A stretch of DNA of 64,000 nucleotides from positions 1,550,001-1,614,000 of the forward strand of contig NZ_AP023174.1 in the NCBI RefSeq assembly GCF_013426895.1, given 5' to 3'. A program made the position numbers and the translations under genes. This DNA comes from Paraburkholderia largidicola (lineage in GTDB: Bacteria > Pseudomonadota > Gammaproteobacteria > Burkholderiales > Burkholderiaceae). Shown one piece after another: positions 1-8,224 of the stretch (the first letter of the stretch is position 1; every line of letters starts with the position of its first letter). Under the pieces are notes generated by a model, which was not told where the DNA came from, did not search any database, and worked only from the letters and a program-made list of their open reading frames with translations.

Positions 1-2473
1 GCACGTCGGACTGCACGGTGATCGTCGGCTGGCGGTCGCGTTCCCAGATCACGCCATACTCCAGATCGTCGCGCATGCGGCCGAGTGCGCCGAGCGGCAC
101 GGAGCCGTTGGGCGTCGGCATCGCGAGCGTCAGCAGTTGCGACGGGTCGACGCGCTCGTTCTTCGGCGCGCGCAGATCGACGCTGATCAGCTTGTCGCGC
201 TCGCGGTACTGCGTGACCGTGTAGCCCGACAGCGTCATCGCCAGAAAGCTCGATACATCCGCCGACGTCACGCCCAACTCGCGCGCCTTCTTCTGATCAA
301 CCTCGAAGCGCACCGAGCGCTCAGCGGGTTCGTCCCAGTCGAACTGCACATTCGCCGTGCCCGGGTTCGCGCGCATCGTTGCGGCCACCTTTTCGGCAAT
401 CGAGCGCACCGTCGCGATGTCGTCGCCGCTTACGCGGAACTGCACGGGATAACCGACAGGCGGGCCGTTTTCGAGGCGCGACAGACGCGTGCGGATCGCG
501 GGGAAATCGTTGCGCAGTTTCGGTTCGAGCCAGCGCGCGAGCTTCTCGCGATCTTCGACCGACTTCGCGGTGATGACGAACTGCGCGAAGTTCGGCTGCT
601 GCAATTGCTGGTCGAGCGGCAGATAGAAGCGCGGCGCGCCCGAGCCGACGAAGTTCACCGAATGATCGATTTCGGGCCGGCCTTCAAGGGCTTTTTCGAT
701 GCGCTGCGCCTGGCGCAAGGTTGCCTGGAACGACGCGCCCTCGGGCAGCCGCACATCGACGAGCAGTTCGGGCCGGTCGGAACTCGGGAAGAACTGTTGT
801 GGCACGATCGAGAAGCCCGCGAGCGACACGACGAACAGAATCACCGTAATCGCGAGCACGACGAAGCGCCGCTCGATGCACCACGTGATCCAGCCTGACA
901 AACGTCGATAGAAGCGCGTTTCGTAGATGTCGTGTTCGTGGTCCTCGGGTTCGTGCGCCTGGCGTTTGCGCTCGGGCAGCAGGTGATAGCCGAGCATCGG
1001 AATCAGCACGACGGCCGCAAGCCATGACGCGATCAGCGCAATCGCCGACACCTCGAAAATCGAGCGCGTGTATTCGCCCGTGCTCGACTTCGCGAGCGCA
1101 ATGGGCAGAAAGCCGGACACGGTGACGAGGGTCCCCGTCAGCATCGGAAACGCGGTGCTCGTATAGGCGTACGCTGCGGCGCGCGTGCGCTTCCAGCCCT
1201 GTTCGAGTTTCACGGCCATCATTTCGACGGCGATGATGGCGTCGTCGACGAGCAGGCCGAGCGCGAGCACCAGCGTACCCAGCGACACCTTATGCAAGCC
1301 GATATCGAACAGATACATGCACAGCGCCGTCACGGCGAGCACGACGGGAATCGAGATCACGACCACCATCCCCGTGCGCACGCCCAGCGACACGAGACTC
1401 ACGACCAGCACGATTGCCACGGCTTCGGCGACGGCTTCTAGGAAGTCGTCGACGGAGTGCGCGACGGCGTGCGGCATGCTCGATACTTCGACGAGCTTCA
1501 ACCCTGCGGGCAGATGCGCCTGCAAGTCCTTCATCTTTTCGTCGAGCGACGTGCCGAGCCGGATCACGTCGCCGCCAGGCTGCATCGTCACGCCGATGCC
1601 GAGCACCGGCTTGCCCTGGAAACGCATCTGCGTGACGGGCGGATCATCGTAGCCGCGTTTGATGGTCGCGATATCGCCGAGCCGGAAGGAGCGGCCGTTG
1701 ATGCGGATCAGCGTGTCGGCGAGCGCGTTCAGGTCTTTGAATTGCCCCGTGGGGCGCACGAACACGCGGTCGTCGTAGGTCGTCAGCGTGCCGGAAGGCG
1801 AGACGCTGTTCTGCGAGTTGATCGCCTGCGCGAGCTGATTCGGCGAAATGCCGAGACGCGTCAACTGCGTGTTCGTGATCTCGACATAGATGTGCTGGTC
1901 GGGATCGCCGAAATAATCGACCTTGCCGACGCCCGGCACACGCAGCAGCACTGTGCGCAGTTCATCGGCGTAGTCGTGCAGTTGTGCGGACGAAAAGCCG
2001 TCGCCTTCGAGCGTATAGATGTTCGTGTAGACGTCGCCGAACTCGTCGTTGAAGAACGGGCCCTGAACGCCTTGCGGCAGCGTCTGCGCGATATCGCCGA
2101 CTTTCTTGCGCACCTGATACCAGGTTTCAGGCACGTCCTTGACGGGCGCCGAGTCCTTCATCGTAAAGAAGATCAGCGATTCACCGGGGCGCGAATAGCT
2201 GCGCAGAAAATCGATCGCTGGCGTTTCCTGGAGTTTCCGGCCGATGCGGTCGGTGACTTCTTCCTGTACCTGGCGCGCGGTCGCGCCGGGCCAGAACGTA
2301 CGGATCACCATCACGCGGAACGTGAACGGCGGATCTTCCGATTGCGCGAGCTTCGTATAGGCGAGGATGCCGAACGCCGTCGCCAGCGTGATCAGAAACA
2401 CGACCAGCGCCTGATGACGCAGCGCCCACGCGGACAGGTTGAAGCGTCCTTCTTCGTCATGCACTGCGCTCAT
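1..2473 (-). CDS. RND efflux transporter permease (partial, 3' end outside window)
   Basis: Inner-membrane proton-driven pump of the AcrB/HAE1 superfamily, which moves drugs or solvents outward with an adaptor and an outer-membrane channel. The first 824 residues are in the window; full members have about 1,000-1,050. The N-terminal transmembrane helix is followed by the porter-domain stretch beginning SEDPPFTFRVMVI. The TM4 motif GLLVDDAIIAVE carries the paired aspartates (residues 410-411) used for proton relay. The N-terminal wording resembles the TriC/MexK branch more than AcrB itself (from memory). The ATG overlaps the adaptor stop as ATGA, so the two genes are translationally coupled. 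No outer-membrane factor gene is visible. Substrate unknown. Confidence 0.93.
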   Translation of the reverse strand, partial: MSAVHDEEGRFNLSAWALRHQALVVFLITLATAFGILAYTKLAQSEDPPFTFRVMVIRTFWPGATARQVQEEVTDRIGRKLQETPAIDFLRSYSRPGESLIFFTMKDSAPVKDVPETWYQVRKKVGDIAQTLPQGVQGPFFNDEFGDVYTNIYTLEGDGFSSAQLHDYADELRTVLLRVPGVGKVDYFGDPDQHIYVEITNTQLTRLGISPNQLAQAINSQNSVSPSGTLTTYDDRVFVRPTGQFKDLNALADTLIRINGRSFRLGDIATIKRGYDDPPVTQMRFQGKPVLGIGVTMQPGGDVIRLGTSLDEKMKDLQAHLPAGLKLVEVSSMPHAVAHSVDDFLEAVAEAVAIVLVVSLVSLGVRTGMVVVISIPVVLAVTALCMYLFDIGLHKVSLGTLVLALGLLVDDAIIAVEMMAVKLEQGWKRTRAAAYAYTSTAFPMLTGTLVTVSGFLPIALAKSSTGEYTRSIFEVSAIALIASWLAAVVLIPMLGYHLLPERKRQAHEPEDHEHDIYETRFYRRLSGWITWCIERRFVVLAITVILFVVSLAGFSIVPQQFFPSSDRPELLVDVRLPEGASFQATLRQAQRIEKALEGRPEIDHSVNFVGSGAPRFYLPLDQQLQQPNFAQFVITAKSVEDREKLARWLEPKLRNDFPAIRTRLSRLENGPPVGYPVQFRVSGDDIATVRSIAEKVAATMRANPGTANVQFDWDEPAERSVRFEVDQKKARELGVTSADVSSFLAMTLSGYTVTQYRERDKLISVDLRAPKNERVDPSQLLTLAMPTPNGSVPLGALGRMRDDLEYGVIWERDRQPTITVQSDV

Positions 2474-3648
2474 GACGCGAAATCCTCGGGATGCAACGGC
2501 GGCACGACGCGGACTTTCTCGCCCGCCGTCACCGTGTGCACGCCTTGCCATACGACGCGCTCGCCTTCATTCAAACCCTGCGAGATCGCGACGGTCCGTT
2601 CAGCGTAATGCGCGACCTGCACGCGACGCAGTTCGAGCTGATCGCTGCCGCTCTTCACGATCCAGACTGCGGGCTGCGTGCCGTCATGAAAGAGCGCCGT
2701 GGCGGGCAATGTATACAGGCTTGCGTGCGCAGCGGCGTTGTCGTGCGTGAAGTCGATATCGGCCGTCATGCCGAGGCGCACATCGGGCCCCGGGTGATCG
2801 AGCGTGAGCTTCGCGCGATAGGTGCGGCTTTGCGGATCGGCGGCAGGCGACAGTTCGCGCACGCGCGCATTGAAGGTGCGGCCGGGCAGCGCGCCGAGCT
2901 TGACGGTCGCCATCTGTCCGACGCGCAGCGATGCGAGCGCGCCTTCAGGCACGTCGCAGACGACGTCGACATCGCCCGACCATGCGAGGTTGTAGACGGC
3001 CTGTCCCGCCGACACGTTCTGCCCCGTATCCGCCTGTTCGGCCGTGATGACGCCCGCGTGATCGGCGGTGAGGGTCGCGTATTGAAGCTGGTCTTTCGCG
3101 AGTGCGGCCTGTTGCTGCGCCTGATCGCGTTGCGCGGCGGCGGACGCGTATGCATCTTCCGTCTGCTCCAGTTGCGTCTGCGCAATCAGATTCTCGCGTG
3201 CCTGCGCGCGGTCGCGGTCGAGTTGCTGCTTCGCATAGACGAGCCGGTGCTGCGCCGCTTCGAGTTGCGCGGCGGCGCTGGCGGCGTTCTTCTGCGCGTC
3301 GGCGGGATCGAGCCGCGCGACGATCTGGCCGTTCTGCACGACGTCGCCCAGCCGCACGCGACGCTCGATGATCTTGCCGGCGATACGGAACGACAGCGGC
3401 GTCGAATAGCGCGCCTGCACTTCGCCCGGCAGCGACGCTGCGAGCGGCTGGCCGTCGGCATGCACGGCGACGGCGACGACAGGCCGCGGCGCGGGCGCAG
3501 CGGTTTCCTTGTTATGACACGCAGCGAGTGTCAGCGCGCCCACGAGGACGAGCACGCCAAGCGGGGTACGGCGAAACAACGGAGCAGAGGCGGACAGGCG
3601 GAACTGCTTGCGCGCGATGGATGGCGCGCCACGACGGGAACGATTCAC
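2470..3648 (-). CDS. RND efflux periplasmic adaptor (membrane fusion lipoprotein)
   Basis: Adaptor linking the RND pump to an outer-membrane channel. A short basic N-terminus and hydrophobic stretch end in the lipobox LTLAAC, so it should be a lipoprotein. It continues with an HlyD/AcrA-type barrel-sandwich region, an alpha-helical hairpin rich in Ala/Gln/Arg (about residues 100-180) and beta-barrel domains. I chose the GTG at 3648 because GGGGG lies about seven bases upstream. A TTG at 3684 in the same frame would add 12 residues but has no ribosome site. First gene of the operon; its stop overlaps the pump start. Probably repressed by the divergent TetR protein through the palindrome at 3771-3806. 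Confidence 0.92.
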   Translation of the reverse strand: MNRSRRGAPSIARKQFRLSASAPLFRRTPLGVLVLVGALTLAACHNKETAAPAPRPVVAVAVHADGQPLAASLPGEVQARYSTPLSFRIAGKIIERRVRLGDVVQNGQIVARLDPADAQKNAASAAAQLEAAQHRLVYAKQQLDRDRAQARENLIAQTQLEQTEDAYASAAAQRDQAQQQAALAKDQLQYATLTADHAGVITAEQADTGQNVSAGQAVYNLAWSGDVDVVCDVPEGALASLRVGQMATVKLGALPGRTFNARVRELSPAADPQSRTYRAKLTLDHPGPDVRLGMTADIDFTHDNAAAHASLYTLPATALFHDGTQPAVWIVKSGSDQLELRRVQVAHYAERTVAISQGLNEGERVVWQGVHTVTAGEKVRVVPPLHPEDFAS

Positions 3649-3770
3649 GATGCCCCCAGGCTGAGATGCAAACGGATACGGCAAGCCAGAGGCTACCGAC
3701 GGCGTGCAGCGAAGCGGGCCGCGAGTGATTCATAACGCATCGCGACGCGGCTCGTTGCTTCAGATGGTGA

Positions 3771-3806
3771 TTTGCATTCTAATACACACCTGTATCTGAA
3801 TGCAAA
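3771..3806. promoter_or_regulatory. Operator-like palindrome between tetR and efflux operon
   Basis: Two 16-base arms, TTTGCATTCTAATACA (3771-3786) and TGTATCTGAATGCAAA (3791-3806), match in 14 of 16 positions around the spacer CACC. It lies in the divergent intergenic region, 39 bases before the TetR ATG and about 120 bases before the adaptor start. TetR-family repressors commonly bind such sites and control both themselves and the pump. That this regulator binds here is inference. Confidence 0.8.
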
Positions 3807-3844
3807 ACTGAATCTTGTCGGGGAACGATGCTAGACTGTTAAAT

Positions 3845-4465
3845 ATGAAACGCAAACGACTCACACGCGAACAGAGCAAAGACCAGACGCGCCTGCGTCT
3901 GCTCGACGCTGCGCAGGCCATTTTCATGAAGAAGGGGTTCGTCGCGGCGAGCGTCGAAGACATCGCGGAGGCGGCGGGTTACACGCGCGGCGCGTTCTAT
4001 TCGAACTTCCGCAGCAAGCCCGAACTGTTCCTGGAGTTGTTGCGGCGCGATCACGAGTCGATGCAGGCGGATCTGCAGAACATCTTCGAAGAGAATGCGA
4101 CGCGCGAAGATATGGAAGCGAGCGTGCTGCGCTACTACAGCCGCATGCCGAGCGAGAACAAGTGCTTCCTGCTATGGGTGGAGGCGAAGCTGCTCGCCGC
4201 GCGCGATGTGCGATTCCGCGTGCGCTTCAATGCGTTCATGCATGAGAAGCTCGAGCAGCTGACGGCGTACATCACGGAGTTTTCGGTGCGCGTCGGCACG
4301 CCGCTGCCGCTGCCGGCCGAGACACTGGCGCTCGGCCTGATGGGTCTGTGCGACGGCATGCAGTTTTTCTTTACCGTCGATCCCCAACGGTTTTCAGGCG
4401 AGCGCGCAGAAGAAGTGCTCGGCAATTTCTTTGCGCGCGTCGTGTTCGGCAGGACGATGGAGTAG
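3845..4465 (+). CDS. TetR/AcrR-family transcriptional repressor
   Basis: 206-residue regulator. Residues about 12-60 form a TetR-type helix-turn-helix: RLRLLDAAQAIFMKKGF, then VEDIAEAAGYTRGAFYSNF, a classic recognition-helix stretch. The rest is a helical ligand-binding domain with no distinctive motif. The ATG at 3845 was preferred to an in-frame TTG at 3815, which would add ten residues unlike the family. Divergent orientation to the RND operon with a shared palindrome suggests it represses the pump and itself and is released by pump substrates. The ligand is unknown. Confidence 0.92.
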   Translation: MKRKRLTREQSKDQTRLRLLDAAQAIFMKKGFVAASVEDIAEAAGYTRGAFYSNFRSKPELFLELLRRDHESMQADLQNIFEENATREDMEASVLRYYSRMPSENKCFLLWVEAKLLAARDVRFRVRFNAFMHEKLEQLTAYITEFSVRVGTPLPLPAETLALGLMGLCDGMQFFFTVDPQRFSGERAEEVLGNFFARVVFGRTME

Positions 4466-4477
4466 GGAGCGGCCTGC

Positions 4478-4849
4478 TCAGATCCAGACGTCGTTGGCGG
4501 CCGTGCGCTCGCTGGTTTCGCTGCCCGTGTTCTTCACGCCGCGTGGCTCGATCAACAGCAGTTTCACTTCTTTCTCTGCGTAGGGCTTGTGCTCCTTGCC
4601 CTTCGGCACGACGAACATGTCTCCCGCTGAAAGCTTCACCGCGCCGTCGCGAAAGTCGATGCGCAGTTCGCCGTCGAGCACGATGAACGTCTCGTCCGTA
4701 TCGGCATGATCGTGCCAGATGAAATCGCCTTCTATCTTGACGAGCTTGAACTGGTAGTCGTTCATCTCGGCGACCACGCGCGCTTGCCACTGGTCGTTGA
4801 TCAGGTTCAGCTTGCTGGCGAAATTGATGGGGAGATAGGGGGTGGACAT
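4478..4849 (-). CDS. Cupin-domain protein
   Basis: 123-residue single-domain cupin, probably cytoplasmic. The metal-binding pattern is visible: H46 and H48 in WHDHADTDETF, E53, and H87 in GKEHKPY after the second cupin block (GDMFVVPKGKEH). AAGGA lies six bases before the ATG at 4849. It converges with the TetR gene only 12 bases away and is followed upstream by an AraC regulator on the same strand. Small cupins of this kind are annotated as isomerases, dioxygenases or binding proteins, and the sequence alone does not decide between these. Confidence 0.88.
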   Translation of the reverse strand: MSTPYLPINFASKLNLINDQWQARVVAEMNDYQFKLVKIEGDFIWHDHADTDETFIVLDGELRIDFRDGAVKLSAGDMFVVPKGKEHKPYAEKEVKLLLIEPRGVKNTGSETSERTAANDVWI

Positions 4850-4939
4850 CGCGTTTCCTTGTGTTGAAAGTCGATGCCACGGAGTGTAGTGACGCGACCG
4901 GGCGTCCGTCTTGAACGTTCGTGCAAGCGCGCCGTGTCC

Positions 4940-5803
4940 TCAGCGGGTCTGCGCCTTGAGCATCCGCAACCAGCGCGACGGCGTCACGCCGTACGCGGAC
5001 ACGAAGTGCCGCGTCATGTGGCTCTGATCCGCGAAGCCCGCAGCCGCGGCGGCGTCGACGAGCGCCATGCCGCCCAGCATCGATTGGCGCGCGGCGTCGA
5101 GGCGCCGCATCGTCAGATAGCGATGCGGGCTGGTGCCGAAGAACGCGCGGAAATCGCGCGACAGGCTCCAGCGGTCGCGGCCGCTTGCGGCGGCCAGTTC
5201 GTCGAGCGTCACGGGGCGTTCGAGCGCGCCATGCAGGTAATCGCGCGCCAGTTGCGCCGCGCGGAAATCGGCGGAAGCGCGCAGTGGCCGCGCGCCCGAT
5301 ACGGCGTCCAGCGCATGCGCAAGGTCGAACAGCGCGTCGTCCTGTTCGAGCGGGTCCATCGCGCGGTCGATGCCTTGCAGCAGCGCTTGCGTCGCGGCCG
5401 CGAGACGTGGATCGTCGGACAACCCGCCTTCGATGAACGGTAGCGGCTTGCCGCCCAGCGCCGCCTGGAACAGCGCGGGCTCGACGTAGATCATCCGGTA
5501 GCGAAAGCCTTCGTCGGTGCCGGCCTGGCCGTCGTGCGCTTCGTCGGGATGCAGCACCATCGTGCCGCCGGGCAGGCTGTTGCGCACGCTGCGCCGGTAA
5601 TGAAAGCTCTGCACGCCCGCGAGCGTGCAACCGATCGCGTAAGTATCGTGCCGGTGCAGTGCGTAGCCGTTGTGCTGAAAAAATGCCTCGATGCGCTCGA
5701 CGCCATCCTGCGCAGGTGCGCGGTGGATCCAGTCGTGGTTGCGCGGCGCGCTGTCCAAAGGCGTTTGCGTTGCCGTCATGGCGGTCGAACCAGGGTCCCG
5801 CAT
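4940..5803 (-). CDS. AraC-family transcriptional regulator
   Basis: 287-residue regulator with an N-terminal AraC-type cupin sensor (RHDTYAIGCTLAGVQSFHYR, about residues 50-70) and a C-terminal double helix-turn-helix (about 185-285). The second HTH shows GFADQSHMTRHFVSAYG followed by TPSRW, typical of the family. The ATG at 5803 is used; another in-frame ATG at 5779 is possible and neither has a strong ribosome site. The DUF2795 gene ends only ten bases upstream on the same strand, so co-transcription is likely. The target and effector are not evident. Confidence 0.92.
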   Translation of the reverse strand: MRDPGSTAMTATQTPLDSAPRNHDWIHRAPAQDGVERIEAFFQHNGYALHRHDTYAIGCTLAGVQSFHYRRSVRNSLPGGTMVLHPDEAHDGQAGTDEGFRYRMIYVEPALFQAALGGKPLPFIEGGLSDDPRLAAATQALLQGIDRAMDPLEQDDALFDLAHALDAVSGARPLRASADFRAAQLARDYLHGALERPVTLDELAAASGRDRWSLSRDFRAFFGTSPHRYLTMRRLDAARQSMLGGMALVDAAAAAGFADQSHMTRHFVSAYGVTPSRWLRMLKAQTR

Positions 5804-5813
5804 AGCTTCGCCG

Positions 5814-6044
5814 TCAGACGCCGAGGCCCGGTCCGAAATTGCTGCCGATCAGCTTCGTCACCGCATTGATATCCGCGTAGTCCTGCTCGGGCAGGCCGTC
5901 GAGCATCGACAGCACTTCGTTGCTTGCGCCGGCTTCGCGCGCGGCATCGACGAGCGCGTCCTTGTTCAGCGGGTAGGTGACGCCGCTCAGAATATCTGCG
6001 ATCTGCAGATCAATCGATTCACCCGGAATAGCCGATCCCGTCAT
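5814..6044 (-). CDS. DUF2795 family small protein
   Basis: 76 residues. The stretch ILSGVTYPLNKDALVDAARE followed by LSMLDGLPEQDYADINAVTK matches my recollection of DUF2795, a short helical domain of unknown function found in many soil bacteria. The ATG at 6044 is supported by GGAG eight bases upstream; the longer open frame upstream has no such support. It lies just before the AraC regulator on the same strand, a likely two-gene unit. Confidence 0.82.
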   Translation of the reverse strand: MTGSAIPGESIDLQIADILSGVTYPLNKDALVDAAREAGASNEVLSMLDGLPEQDYADINAVTKLIGSNFGPGLGV

Positions 6045-6126
6045 GCTCGCGCTCCATTGTTCTGAAAGTGGCCGGTGCGAGCGGGACGATCCGCCAGGCG
6101 AATCGAGGTCGACGTATCTCGCGCCG

Positions 6127-6378
6127 TCATGTCTGCAGATGTTCGTCCTGTGCCACGAAGCCCCGGTCCAGATGTCGAGACTTCGGCAGGGCGATGTGCT
6201 CCCATCGCTCGGGCCGGATATCGGTCTGGGCCGCGACGTCCGGCGCGGCGGGCGCGACGGGGGCAGCGTTGGCGCGGGCGGCAGCCGTGTCGATCGTGCC
6301 GTCCGTCGCCGTATGCACCGGCGCGGCAAAACACGAAGCGGACAACGTCACCATGATCAACAGCGTCGAGGTTTTCAT
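6127..6378 (-). CDS. Small secreted hypothetical protein
   Basis: 83 residues with a clear signal peptide (MKTSTLLIMVTLSASCFA, cleavage near APV), followed by an Ala/Pro/Thr-rich segment and a more charged C-terminus. The ribosome site TAAGGAGGT, six bases before the ATG, is close to perfect and is the main reason to accept the gene. A Cys near the end of the signal does not form a good lipobox. No family recognised; probably periplasmic. Confidence 0.7.
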   Translation of the reverse strand: MKTSTLLIMVTLSASCFAAPVHTATDGTIDTAAARANAAPVAPAAPDVAAQTDIRPERWEHIALPKSRHLDRGFVAQDEHLQT

Positions 6379-6732
6379 CGCTCGACCTCCTTATGCCTGG
6401 CAGCGCAGGAACTGCATGCAAGCGGTATGCCATTGCGAGGAAGATCGACAGGCGCCCGCCCCACGCGGTCGCCGTCTGCGAGCACCGCGCGTCCCCCACA
6501 TATTACGCCAGTTATTTTTACAAGCGCTGGTGAGGCACCGGGAAGCGCGGAAATCGGCTTCCGTTGATGGAGGTTTGAGGCGGTTTCGTGTCGCACGGGT
6601 GTGCCAGAGCCAGCGCCGAGGCGGGTCCGTGCGATGCGAAGCGCATCCTGTATGTAGAAAGCGGGTGGCGTTAACCCGGCTGGAACCGGCTTGCATCAAG
6701 GCGTGCGCCGGCGTCCCGCCGCGGGCCGACTG
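6379..6732. other. Intergenic, no gene supported
   Basis: 354 bases between the start of the small secreted protein and the end of the C45-type hydrolase, both on the minus strand. It should hold the promoter of the small gene next to its strong ribosome site. Open frames here have no start signals, no family resemblance and no host-like codon use. No hairpin terminator or repeat was seen. Confidence 0.5.
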
Positions 6733-8070
6733 TCAGCGCAGCACGTCGAAGCGCGTCCACGGCCACGAAGGCCGGTCGCGCATATAGCCGTTCAGCCAGT
6801 TCCACTGCGGATGGCGCTTCATGAACGCCTGCGCATCGAACGGCCGCCCGCACGGATGGCCCCAGCGCGCGAAGAACGCCATGTCGCGCGCCATGTCGCT
6901 GTCGACCACCTTGCCGTCGTTCGCGCCCCACGGATTGAACGGGCCATGATCGGAACTGCCGAAGCGCTGGTCGTCCAGTTCCAGGTGCCCGCAGATCGTC
7001 CGCGAGCACGGGTTGTCGGGGCGATCGAGATAGACGTCGTGATGGTCGGCGATCATCTGCTTCGCCAGTTCGACGTCGATCTTGCCGCGATGCGTCTCTT
7101 CCAGTTGCATGAAACGCAGACGACGCGCGCCGTTCCTGCGCACGTCGGTGTAGTCCTCGCCTTCGCCCGTGCATTCCTGATTGCGGATTTTCAGATCGGT
7201 GGCCGTGTTGTAGCCGCTGTAAAAGCCGTCCTTCGTGCTTTCGAAGCCGGAATAATGCAGGCCGAGTTCATAGCGCGCGATTTCGCCCGTTTTCGCATCG
7301 CCGAGCAGCCAGCTGTTCGCGTAGCCGCCGTTGTTCGCGAGCGCGAACATTTCGCACCATTCGCCGATGCTGTTCGCGTACTGCGTCGCGTGCCGCGAGC
7401 GGTAGAATTCCGGCGCGCCCGACGCGTTGTAGCCCGCGAAATTCGAAATCGTGGTTTCCGTCACCATCAGGCCCGCCGACGTCACCCAGAAATCCGTCAG
7501 GCTCGAAATGCAGCCGGGCAGCCCCTGCATCAGAATGCGGTTGCCCGCTGCGGGCACGATGTCGAACACGACGTTGAACGCGTCGCCCGCGGCGTAGCGG
7601 TCCCACGAGTTGTGTGCCATCACGATGCGGCCGTCCCGCGTCGCGCTGCCCGTCGCGATGAACGCGCTACAGTGATGTCCACGCCGGCCGCGCCACGGCT
7701 TCAGGCCGAGTTGCGGCTTCTGCTGCGCGGCGTGCTGCGGCCACCAGCTTTGTAGGAGGTCCATATAACCGTTCCACGCGAGCACTTCGGCGAACGTGAG
7801 TTTGGCGCCGTCGGCGATGCCCTGGATCTCGTCGGCGGATTCGCTGTCGATGCGCGGCGCGAACTGTTCGACGGCGGCATTGACGAACGTGTCGAATTCC
7901 TCGCCCGTGTCCCATTTCGCGAGATAGCGGGCGGTGTGGATTGCGTTCTTGATTTCGGCGGCAAGCAATGTGCCGTGCTGTTCGCCGCGCTCGTACGGCT
8001 CGCCTTCGATATGCACGAAGATCCAGCCGGCATGGTCGCGGCGCACGGCATCGATGGACGGTTTGCTCAT
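6733..8070 (-). CDS. C45-type Ntn-hydrolase (acyltransferase/phospholipase B-like)
   Basis: 445 residues. The central motif GHHCSAFIATGSATRDG with C134 resembles the autoproteolytic N-terminal-nucleophile cysteine of the C45 peptidase/acyl-CoA:6-aminopenicillanate acyltransferase and phospholipase B-like families. It is followed by VMAHNSWD and QGLPGCISSLTDFW, also shared by that fold. If so, residues 1-133 would be a propeptide removed on maturation. No signal peptide is evident. The ATG at 8070 has GGGAG upstream; an ATG at 8097 is possible but its purine tract abuts the start. It probably cleaves amide or ester bonds; substrate unknown. Confidence 0.82.
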   Translation of the reverse strand: MSKPSIDAVRRDHAGWIFVHIEGEPYERGEQHGTLLAAEIKNAIHTARYLAKWDTGEEFDTFVNAAVEQFAPRIDSESADEIQGIADGAKLTFAEVLAWNGYMDLLQSWWPQHAAQQKPQLGLKPWRGRRGHHCSAFIATGSATRDGRIVMAHNSWDRYAAGDAFNVVFDIVPAAGNRILMQGLPGCISSLTDFWVTSAGLMVTETTISNFAGYNASGAPEFYRSRHATQYANSIGEWCEMFALANNGGYANSWLLGDAKTGEIARYELGLHYSGFESTKDGFYSGYNTATDLKIRNQECTGEGEDYTDVRRNGARRLRFMQLEETHRGKIDVELAKQMIADHHDVYLDRPDNPCSRTICGHLELDDQRFGSSDHGPFNPWGANDGKVVDSDMARDMAFFARWGHPCGRPFDAQAFMKRHPQWNWLNGYMRDRPSWPWTRFDVLR

Positions 8071-8224
8071 CTTCGCTCCCGCTCGCAGAGCGGGCATCTC
8101 CGCCGGCGTTGCTCAGCGCCGTACATCGCGGGATGCGGCTTGCGGCTCGTTCATGGTCAATCCATTGTAGGGAACCTGACGCGCTTTGCCATGCGTCTGA
8201 CGCGTGCCGCAAAAGGGATGAACG

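Noticed and set aside
1457..2608. Long antisense ORFs (for example 1457-2608 plus, 2491-3735 plus, 10087-11085 plus)
   Set aside because: They lie opposite clearly coding RND, adaptor and GST genes and have Arg/Ala-rich shadow composition driven by high GC.
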